Shown piece by piece: positions 1 to 5,048 of a stretch of DNA of 9,534 bases (within the stretch, counting starts at the first letter, position 1; each line of letters opens with the position of its first letter). A program made the translations under genes and the position numbers. The DNA is taken from NCBI GenBank assembly GCA_025356735.1, contig JANXRT010000015.1, positions 1 through 9,534 of the forward strand, in the 5' to 3' direction. The notes below the pieces were generated by a model. The model made no database searches. It was not told the DNA's origin and saw only the letters and a list, made by a program, of their open reading frames with translations. This DNA comes from Acetobacteraceae bacterium. Lineage in GTDB: Bacteria; Pseudomonadota; Alphaproteobacteria; Acetobacterales; Acetobacteraceae.

Positions 1-681
1 TGCGACCTGCCGGTGGCACGCCCCGGCCAGCTCTGCACCGGCTGCTTCGGGCGCATCGGCTTCATCTCCGAGCCGGCCTGCTGCCGGTGCGGCGTGCCGT
101 TCGCCAGCGCGGGGCAGGGCGGTCCGGGGCTGATCTGCCCATCCTGCGAGCGCCAGTCGCCGGTGTTCGACCAGGCCCGCGGCGCCTGGCGCTACGATGA
201 TGCCTCGCGCCGGCTGATCCTGGCCTTCAAGCACGCCGACCGCACCGAGCTGGCCCACGCGCTGGCGCCGCACATGGTCCGCGTCGGCGCCGCGTTGCTG
301 GCCCGTGCCGACATTCTGGTGCCTGTCCCCTTGCACCGCTCCCGGCTGTTCTCCCGCCGCTACAACCAGGCGGCGTTGCTGGCCCGCGTCGTCGCCCGGG
401 CGGCGAACCTGCCATGGCTGCCCGACGCCATGCTGCGGCTGCGCGCCACTGCCTCCCTTGGCGAGAAGTCGGCGCTCGATCGTGCAACCGAGGTCGGCGG
501 CGCGTTCGCCATCCGGGCGTCGCGGCGGGCGCGCATCGACGGCGCGCGGGTGCTGTTGATCGACGACGTGATGACCTCGGGCGCCACCGCCAACGAGTGC
601 GCCCGGGTGCTGTATGCCGGCGGCGCCCTGGCGGTGGACGTGCTGGTCGCGGCCCGGGTCCCCGACCGCAGGCTGGCCTGA
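1..681 (+). CDS. comF: ComF family amidophosphoribosyltransferase-like protein (5' end missing)
   Basis: The reading frame is open from base 1 (C-D-L-P-V...), and the first visible codon is already a cysteine of the family's N-terminal zinc-ribbon. The true start therefore lies left of the window, and the GTG at 13 is unlikely to be the start. Further paired cysteines follow (CTGC, CCRC, CPSC), as in ComF proteins. The phosphoribosyltransferase fold follows, with FKHAD, then DILVPVPLHRSRLFSRRYNQA, and near the end the PRPP-binding signature VLLIDDVMTSGAT. In Gram-positive bacteria ComF is linked to DNA uptake. In Proteobacteria it is a general family protein (GntX-like) whose substrate is not settled, so a competence role is not implied. 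It ends 56 bp before grxC, on the same strand. In many Alphaproteobacteria comF and grxC are neighbours, which supports the call. Family assignment is firm; biochemical role is uncertain. Confidence 0.9.
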   Translation, partial: CDLPVARPGQLCTGCFGRIGFISEPACCRCGVPFASAGQGGPGLICPSCERQSPVFDQARGAWRYDDASRRLILAFKHADRTELAHALAPHMVRVGAALLARADILVPVPLHRSRLFSRRYNQAALLARVVARAANLPWLPDAMLRLRATASLGEKSALDRATEVGGAFAIRASRRARIDGARVLLIDDVMTSGATANECARVLYAGGALAVDVLVAARVPDRRLA

Positions 682-737
682 CCCCGCTCTTGCACAAAGC
701 TTGGCGAACGCCGATTTCTGGTGGAGAGGAGAAAATC

Positions 738-998
738 ATGCCGGACGTCGAGATCTACACCCAGCCCTGGTGCCCGTACTGTGCCCGCGCCATGCGCATC
801 CTGGACGGCAAGGGGGTCGCCTACCGCGAGATCGACGCACCGCATGGATCGGCGGCGCGCGAGGAATCGGTCCGCCGTGCCGGCGGGGTCACCTCGGTGC
901 CCCAAATCTTCGTTGGCGGCCAGCTGGTCGGCGGCTGCGACGATCTGATGAGCCTGGACGCCCAAGGCCGGCTCGACGCCCTGTTGCAGATCGCTTGA
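738..998 (+). CDS. grxC: Glutaredoxin 3
   Basis: A complete 86-residue dithiol glutaredoxin, the usual GrxC length. It reduces protein disulfides and glutathionylated proteins in the cytoplasm using glutathione. The active site is W-CPYC at residues 11-15. The cis-proline loop is TSVPQIF (Pro55), and the glutathione-binding GG-x-DD turn is GGCDD at 65-69. Position 67 is cysteine where serine is common, giving a third cysteine near the glutathione site. The start is an ATG preceded by a good ribosome binding site, AGGAG at 727-731 with 6 nt spacing. It lies between comF and the DUF1178 gene on the same strand with short gaps (56 and 31 bp), so co-transcription is likely. No separate promoter or terminator is obvious. 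Confidence 0.95.
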   Translation: MPDVEIYTQPWCPYCARAMRILDGKGVAYREIDAPHGSAAREESVRRAGGVTSVPQIFVGGQLVGGCDDLMSLDAQGRLDALLQIA

Positions 999-1029
999 AG
1001 CGTTCCTTGGTGTCCGGGCATATCACCCC

Positions 1030-1512
1030 ATGATGCACTACCAGCTGCGATGCGCGGCGCAGCATGAGTTCGACGGCTGGTTCAAGGATAGCGGCGCCTT
1101 CGATCGCCAGGCCAAGCGCGGCCTGATCGAATGCCCGGTATGCGGCGACAGCCAGGTGGAGCGCGCGATGATGGCGCCGCGCCTGACCGGCCGCGCCAGC
1201 ATCCCCCAGGTCAAGCCCGAAACCCAGGCCATGCCCACGGAGACACCCGCTACGGTCGCGGTCACGGCGCCGGCTTCAGATGCGCGGATGCCGGCGCAGC
1301 TTCGGGTCATGCTCCAGCGGTTGCGCGCCGAGGTCGAGAAGAACTGCGACTATGTCGGCCCGGCCTTCGCCGACGAGGCTCGGCGCATCCATCGCGGCGA
1401 TGTCGAGAAGCGCTCGATCTACGGCGAGACCACGCCCGAACAGGCCGAGTCGCTGGCCGACGAGGGCATCGAGGTCGGCGCCATCCCCTGGGTGCCACGC
1501 GCCGACGGTTAG
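1030..1512 (+). CDS. DUF1178 family zinc-ribbon protein
   Basis: A 160-residue protein of the DUF1178 family, widespread in Alphaproteobacteria and without a known function. The N-terminus MMHYQLRC matches the family pattern M-x-x-Y-x-L-x-C, which favours the first of two consecutive ATG codons. Cys8, His12 and the pair Cys35-Pro-Val-Cys38 form a likely zinc-binding knuckle around HEFDGWF. Residues about 55-88 are a Pro/Ala/Thr-rich linker. The C-terminal half carries the conserved stretch NCDYVGPAFADEARRIHRGD and later IYGETTPEQA and DEGIEVGAIPW. There is no clear Shine-Dalgarno sequence, so it may depend on upstream translation. In many relatives a Nit-type carbon-nitrogen hydrolase lies between grxC and this gene; here there are only 31 bp. 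The family call is strong and the role unknown. Confidence 0.92.
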   Translation: MMHYQLRCAAQHEFDGWFKDSGAFDRQAKRGLIECPVCGDSQVERAMMAPRLTGRASIPQVKPETQAMPTETPATVAVTAPASDARMPAQLRVMLQRLRAEVEKNCDYVGPAFADEARRIHRGDVEKRSIYGETTPEQAESLADEGIEVGAIPWVPRADG

Positions 1513-1539
1513 TTTTACGTGTCGGGCGATCACTGCGGT

Positions 1540-1577
1540 GTGAAGCCCGGTTGAGGTGGATAGGGCCCGGATTTCAC
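1540..1577 (+). other. Imperfect stem-loop (hairpin 1) in the gap before the PF08892 gene
   Basis: The left arm 1540-1550 (GTGAAGCCCGG) pairs with the right arm 1567-1577 (CCGGATTTCAC). There are nine Watson-Crick pairs, one G-U pair and one C-A mismatch, with a 16-nt loop. It begins 27 bp after the DUF1178 stop. There is no following run of T, so it does not look like an ordinary intrinsic terminator. It may be part of a structured leader together with the stronger hairpin at 1609-1648. The pairing is read directly from sequence; function is inference, and GC-rich DNA forms such pairings by chance fairly often. Confidence 0.4.
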
Positions 1578-1608
1578 TTGAACCGTTGGTCCCGCAGGCC
1601 ACTTCCGA

Positions 1609-1648
1609 CCGAGTGCCGTCGCCAAGAACAGGTGACGGACGCACTCGG
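1609..1648 (+). other. Strong bulged stem-loop (hairpin 2), candidate structured leader RNA
   Basis: An inverted repeat. 1609-1616 (CCGAGTGC) pairs perfectly with 1641-1648 (GCACTCGG). 1617-1623 (CGTCGCC) pairs with 1631-1637 (GGTGACG), with one G-U pair. The loop is AAGAACA (1624-1630) and a 3-nt bulge GAC (1638-1640) lies on the 3' side, giving 15 base pairs in all. A consensus-like AGGAG (1651-1655) follows almost immediately, so the hairpin could affect ribosome access to a start nearby (TTG 1664). No poly-T tail follows. I could not match it to a known riboswitch class by eye. Confidence 0.5.
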
Positions 1649-1732
1649 CCAGGAGATGCGGTTTTGCAGCCATACCCTAAACACCCGATTGACCGGGTGC
1701 GCGAATCTGCCGCCGATCGGCAGCCACCGGCG

Positions 1733-2362
1733 ATGCTCGATGCGTTCATCGGCGATGCCTCGTTCCCCTGCATCGGGGCCAAGTCGGCCATCGGCCATAA
1801 CGGTGTGTCGGTGTGCCGTGCCGGCGACCTGCGCTCCGCCGACCATGACGGCAAGATACTGGCGGCCCTTCGCGCGCTGCCCGCGGGCGGAAAGATGCCG
1901 CGTGACTTCATCAGCCTGGTGGCGCTGTTCCCCGCCACGCCCGACCTGTCCGAGTTCGAGTTCGAACGGCATCTCTGGTGCCGGTTGCAGGCGCTGCACG
2001 ATGCCGATCCCAGCGCCTGGGACGCTGCCGTGGATGCCGATCCAAGCTCGCCGCGATTCGGCATGAGCCTGGCCGGCCGCGCCTTCTATATCGTCGGGAT
2101 GCATCCCAATTCCAGCCGCCTGGCGCGCCGGGCGCCAACCACGATGCTCGCCTTCAACCCGCACTCGCAGTTCGACAGCCTGCGCGCATCCGGCAGCTTC
2201 GAGCGGTTTCGAAGCGTCATCCATGGCCGCGACGCCGCACTGCAAGGCGAGGCCAACCCGATGCTGGCCGACCACGGTGAGCGCTCCGAGGCGCTGCAAT
2301 ACAGCGGACGCCAGGTCGGCGCGGACTGGGCTTGCCCTTTCTCGGCGCGCAAGCCTTCCTGA
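1733..2362 (+). CDS. YqcI/YcgG family (PF08892) protein, putative heme-dependent N-hydroxylase (GntA/DcsA-like)
   Basis: From the ATG at 1733 this is a 209-residue PF08892-type protein. Visible family motifs are FPCIGAKSA (11-19), FERHLW (77-82), GMHP (122-125), FNPHSQFD (141-148), NPMLADHGE (175-183), QYSGR (189-193) and a terminal CPF (201-203). Characterised members (DcsA, GntA, AglA) bind heme and hydroxylate guanidine nitrogens of arginine or related compounds; many others are unassigned. His144 in FNPH is a candidate key residue, not a proven heme ligand. The start is uncertain. The frame is open back to GTG 1556, but codons before about 1690 look non-coding. TTG 1664 has AGGAG at 8 nt spacing (232 aa), GTG 1697 would give 221 aa, and ATG 1733 has no clear ribosome site and leaves a rather short N-terminus. 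The DUF1989 gene starts 4 bp after the stop, so the two are probably co-translated. Substrate unknown. Confidence 0.82.
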   Translation: MLDAFIGDASFPCIGAKSAIGHNGVSVCRAGDLRSADHDGKILAALRALPAGGKMPRDFISLVALFPATPDLSEFEFERHLWCRLQALHDADPSAWDAAVDADPSSPRFGMSLAGRAFYIVGMHPNSSRLARRAPTTMLAFNPHSQFDSLRASGSFERFRSVIHGRDAALQGEANPMLADHGERSEALQYSGRQVGADWACPFSARKPS

Positions 2363-2366
2363 CGGC

Positions 2367-2948
2367 GTGAAAATCATCGCGCCGCGCAGCGGTGAAGCCT
2401 TCAGGCTCGCCGCCGGCCAGAAGCTTACCGTGATTGACCCCGAGGGCGAGCAGGTCGCCGACCTGCTTGCCTATTCCCGCCATGACATCCGCGAAGTCAT
2501 CTCGTCCGGCCGGACGCTCGATTACGCCGGCAAGATCTACCTCACTGCCGGCGATCCGATCTATTCCAACCGCTCCAACATCCTGCTGCGGATCGTCGAG
2601 GACACCGTCGGCCGGCACGACTTCCTGCTGACGCCCTGCTCGCGCGACACCTTCCGCATCCTCTACGACGATCCCGCGCCGCATCGCGGCTGCTTCGGCA
2701 ACCTGGCCGAGGCGCTGGCGCCCTGGGGCATCGAGCCCGACAACATCCCGGTCGCCTTCAACTGCTTCATGAACGTGCCGATCGACCCCGCGACCGGCGA
2801 ATTGCGCGTGCTGCCGCCTTTGTCGCGGGCCGGCGACCGCATCGCCTTCATCGCCGAAACCGACCTGATCATCGGCCTGACCGCCTGCTCCGCTGGCCAG
2901 TCGAACAATTTCAGATACAAGCCGATCCACTACGAGATCACCGGGTAG
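2367..2948 (+). CDS. DUF1989 / urea carboxylase-associated family protein
   Basis: A 193-residue protein from a GTG start at 2367, 4 bp after the preceding stop. No good Shine-Dalgarno is present, which fits translational coupling. The start is set by the family's N-terminal strand (KIIAPRSGEAFRLAAGQ). Conserved DUF1989 features are GEQVADLLAY (27-36), HDFLLTPCS (84-92), H106-x-x-C109 in HRGCFGNL, FNCFMNVP (131-138), GDRIAF (156-161) and ACS (173-175). Cys91, His106, Cys109 and Cys174 are plausible metal ligands, as expected for a family containing zinc enzymes. DUF1989 includes CgdA and CgdB, the carboxyguanidine deiminase subunits, and proteins found next to urea carboxylase. Here there is a single DUF1989 gene and no carboxylase or hydrolase in view, so it is probably a different branch. 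Membership is well supported; the reaction is not known. Confidence 0.85.
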   Translation: MKIIAPRSGEAFRLAAGQKLTVIDPEGEQVADLLAYSRHDIREVISSGRTLDYAGKIYLTAGDPIYSNRSNILLRIVEDTVGRHDFLLTPCSRDTFRILYDDPAPHRGCFGNLAEALAPWGIEPDNIPVAFNCFMNVPIDPATGELRVLPPLSRAGDRIAFIAETDLIIGLTACSAGQSNNFRYKPIHYEITG

Positions 2949-2953
2949 CGGGT

Positions 2954-4126
2954 TCAGACGGCAGGCTGAAGCTCCACATGCCTCGACACGCCGGCAATCG
3001 GGCGGGCCGGGGCGATCGTCGCGGGTGGTTTCGGCGAGTCCACCTTGTCGCGCAGGCCCGCCAACCGCTTGAAGTTCGGGTCCTTCTGCAAACCATCGCG
3101 GACATCGGCGAGCTGCTCCCCGGAGAAGGCCAGCAGCTCGCAAAGTCGGCCGGCGGCCGGCGAGTTCGCGCCGCGATCGAGATCGATCACCGTGCGATAG
3201 CTGTTGTTCTGCAGCACACGAAACTTGTCCTGGCCGACCAGCACCAGAAGCTGGGCCTGGGCGATCCAGTCGATGACCTCCAGCAGGCTGAGGTTGCTGG
3301 TCAGATAGAGCGTGATCGGATTGGCGGTGGCGAGGTTCTCGCAGTTGTCCATGCCGATCTCGTACAGCCGGATCTTGCGGAACGGCGAGATGCCTTGCAC
3401 CAGGTCGAGCGAGAACTCGTCAGTCAGCCCGGTATCGCCGAGCAGGTAGCGGCGAAGCTGGCGGGTCAGCCATTGCAGCGCGGAATCGGGGAACAGGCCG
3501 ACGCCGAAGCCCACCGCCTCCGGCACGAACTGCGTGCCCGCGGTGCCGAAGATCGCGAACAGATGGCGGAACATGACGGCGACGAACAGCGCCGCCACCA
3601 GCCGGGTCAGGATGTTGTAGTAGGTCGCGGGCACCAGTTCGAGCGTGGTGAGGCGCGAAAAGATCGTCGATACCGTCCAGACGTACCAGCCCAGGAACGC
3701 GAAGCACATCACATCGACGGTCTGCAGCAGATAGCGGTCGGTCAGGAGCGAGCGTTCGATGCCGTACTTGTCGCCGAGCAGCAGGAAGTTGGCCATGAAT
3801 TCGGGCGGCCGCAGGGCGAGCGGGGTGTAGATCAGCAGCGCCGAGAAATAGACGCTCATCAGGATGATGACGACGAGCGGCAGCAGCGTTTCCCTGACGA
3901 TCGAGACGTGGTGCAGGTTGTGGTCGGACCGGTAGTAGTCGTTGCTCTCCAACGCGTACATCGCGACCGCCGCCTTCCGGCGGATGGGCGTTGCCCGGTG
4001 CTTGATCCAGACCGCGACCACGGACAGCACCGGCACGAACCCGCCCAGCACGATCATGCCGCCCAGCGGTATGATCCCGCCAGCTTCAATCTGCCCCATC
4101 AGGGTCATGTCGGCATAGGTTGTCAT
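2954..4126 (-). CDS. Uncharacterised four-helix membrane protein with C-terminal soluble domain
   Basis: I do not recognise this 390-residue protein. Hydrophobic segments at about 18-41, 81-104, 137-157 and 172-194 suggest four membrane helices. The first loop holds the polar stretch NDYYRSDHNLHH (62-73), rich in His and Asp, which could bind metal. From about 220 the protein is soluble-looking. Residues 241-270 (LVQGISPFRKIRLYEIGMDN, then NLATANP) resemble a helix-hairpin-helix or SAM-like fold, with repeated Gly-Ile turns. Residues 283-297 (VIDWIAQAQLLVLVG) form an amphipathic helix. The last 30 residues are Pro/Ala-rich and probably disordered. The start ATG has GAGGG 9 nt upstream. It is co-directional with ubiG, 92 bp downstream of it, and converges with the DUF1989 gene with only 5 bp between stops. 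Being a real gene is well supported; function is unknown. Confidence 0.75.
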   Translation of the reverse strand: MTTYADMTLMGQIEAGGIIPLGGMIVLGGFVPVLSVVAVWIKHRATPIRRKAAVAMYALESNDYYRSDHNLHHVSIVRETLLPLVVIILMSVYFSALLIYTPLALRPPEFMANFLLLGDKYGIERSLLTDRYLLQTVDVMCFAFLGWYVWTVSTIFSRLTTLELVPATYYNILTRLVAALFVAVMFRHLFAIFGTAGTQFVPEAVGFGVGLFPDSALQWLTRQLRRYLLGDTGLTDEFSLDLVQGISPFRKIRLYEIGMDNCENLATANPITLYLTSNLSLLEVIDWIAQAQLLVLVGQDKFRVLQNNSYRTVIDLDRGANSPAAGRLCELLAFSGEQLADVRDGLQKDPNFKRLAGLRDKVDSPKPPATIAPARPIAGVSRHVELQPAV

Positions 4127-4140
4127 CGATCGACACCCTC

Positions 4141-4191
4141 GGATCGGCGGCTGTCACGATAGCGCTTCCCCTGTTGCGATAGCGGATCGGC
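4141..4191. repeat. Paired short direct repeats upstream of the membrane-protein gene
   Basis: The 92-bp gap between ubiG and the membrane-protein gene contains two pairs of direct repeats. CGATAGCG occurs at 4157-4164 and 4177-4184, 20 bp apart and so about two helical turns. GGATCGGC occurs at 4141-4148 and 4184-4191. They lie 15-65 bp upstream of the start at 4126, where a regulator or promoter would be expected. Role as an operator is inference; 8-mers of this composition can recur by chance. Confidence 0.35.
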
Positions 4192-4218
4192 CCGGTGAAA
4201 TCGAGAATAATCTGCCGA

Positions 4219-4938
4219 CTACCGACGCACCGCCATCGCGATGTAGTTGACGCCGAGGTCGCGGCCGATGCGCCATCCGCCGGCGAGCAATGCCGGCACC
4301 ATGCCGGCGGTGTCGGCGACGCGCAGCCCGGCGGCACGCGCGAAGGCGGCAAGCTCGGCCGGAGTGACGAACTTCCGCCAGTCATGGGTGCCGACCGGCA
4401 GCATCCGCAGCACGTATTCGGCGCCGAGCTTGGCGGTGATCAGCGAGCGCGCCGTGCGGTTGATCGTCGAGACGAACAGCAGCCCACCCGGCTCCAGCAA
4501 CGCCGCCAGACTGACGATAAACGCCGCCGGATCGGCGACGTGCTCGATCACCTCCAGCGCGGTGATGACCGCAAAGCGGGCATCCTCGGCCACCAGCTGC
4601 TCGGCGGTGCCGACGCGGTACTCGACCCGCACTCCCGCAGCCGCCGCATGGGCGCGGCCGGCATCGATCGCGCGGCCGGCCGCATCCAGCCCGAGCACGT
4701 CGAAGCCCGCCCGCGCCAGCGCCTCGCTGGCGAGGCCGGCGCCGCAGCCGACATCCAGCACGTGCAAGCCAGGCGCGTCCGGAAACTGCTTGCGGATGCG
4801 CGAGGCGATCCAGCCGATCCGCGCCGGGTTCATCCGGTGCAGCTCGCGCATCGGCCCGTTCGGGTTCCACCAGGCAGCCGCCAGCGCGTCGAACTGGGCG
4901 ATTTCGGCGGCAACCGTCGATGGCAAAAGTTTCTTCAT
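4219..4938 (-). CDS. ubiG: Ubiquinone biosynthesis O-methyltransferase UbiG
   Basis: A 239-residue SAM-dependent class I methyltransferase that carries out the O-methylation steps of ubiquinone synthesis, including 3-demethylubiquinol to ubiquinol. The UbiG-specific N-terminal signature WWNPNGPMRELHRMNPARI is at 23-41. SAM motif I is LDVGCGAGLASE (61-72), the ribose-binding acidic residue is in GLDAA (83-87), and ALEVIEHV is the post-I region. VGTHDWRKFVTP and VNYIAMAVRR close the protein, as in the family. The ATG at 4938 has AGGGG 5 nt upstream; an in-frame ATG 54 nt further upstream would add residues that lack family resemblance. It is transcribed divergently from lysC across about 110 bp. 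In many Alphaproteobacteria ubiG and lysC are also neighbours, in this divergent arrangement. Confidence 0.95.
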   Translation of the reverse strand: MKKLLPSTVAAEIAQFDALAAAWWNPNGPMRELHRMNPARIGWIASRIRKQFPDAPGLHVLDVGCGAGLASEALARAGFDVLGLDAAGRAIDAGRAHAAAAGVRVEYRVGTAEQLVAEDARFAVITALEVIEHVADPAAFIVSLAALLEPGGLLFVSTINRTARSLITAKLGAEYVLRMLPVGTHDWRKFVTPAELAAFARAAGLRVADTAGMVPALLAGGWRIGRDLGVNYIAMAVRR

Positions 4939-5048
4939 GGTTGCCCCTGGGTGTCCGCGCCGGTATGTGTGCCCTGACGCAGCCGGGCGCAATCATGCCC
5001 AACGCAATCGTCCCCGACGCAACCATACCGGAGCGCCACCCAGCCGCC
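4939..5048. promoter_or_regulatory. Divergent ubiG/lysC intergenic region
   Basis: About 110 bp separate the divergent starts of ubiG and lysC, so the promoters of both, or at least their leaders, should lie here or within the opposite gene. I see no convincing -35/-10 pair. The region holds the ubiG ribosome site (AGGGG, complement of 4944-4948) and the 15-bp tandem units described separately. Assigning it as regulatory rests on gene orientation only. Confidence 0.45.
4988..5032 (+). repeat. Three degenerate 15-bp tandem units before lysC
   Basis: CGCAATCATGCCCAA (4988-5002), CGCAATCGTCCCCGA (5003-5017) and CGCAACCATACCGGA (5018-5032) lie head to tail without spacing. The first seven bases are nearly identical, CGCAAYC, and the rest is looser. 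The period is a multiple of three and the units are in frame with lysC, encoding related pentapeptides if translated from ATG 4995. They could be a slippage product, a binding-site array, or a short N-terminal extension of LysC. Confidence 0.5.

Noticed and set aside
1540..1648. Intrinsic terminator after the DUF1178 gene
   Set aside because: Neither hairpin is followed by a run of T residues on the plus strand.
1513..1735. Known guanidine riboswitch upstream of the PF08892 gene
   Set aside because: Stem-loops are present, but I could not find the conserved sequence blocks of guanidine-I, -II or -III in the right order, so no class is claimed.
2978..4162. A 394-codon open frame on the plus strand opposite the membrane-protein gene
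   Set aside because: The translation is rich in Gln, Asp, Arg and His without pattern, while the minus-strand frame gives clear membrane helices and a ribosome binding site.
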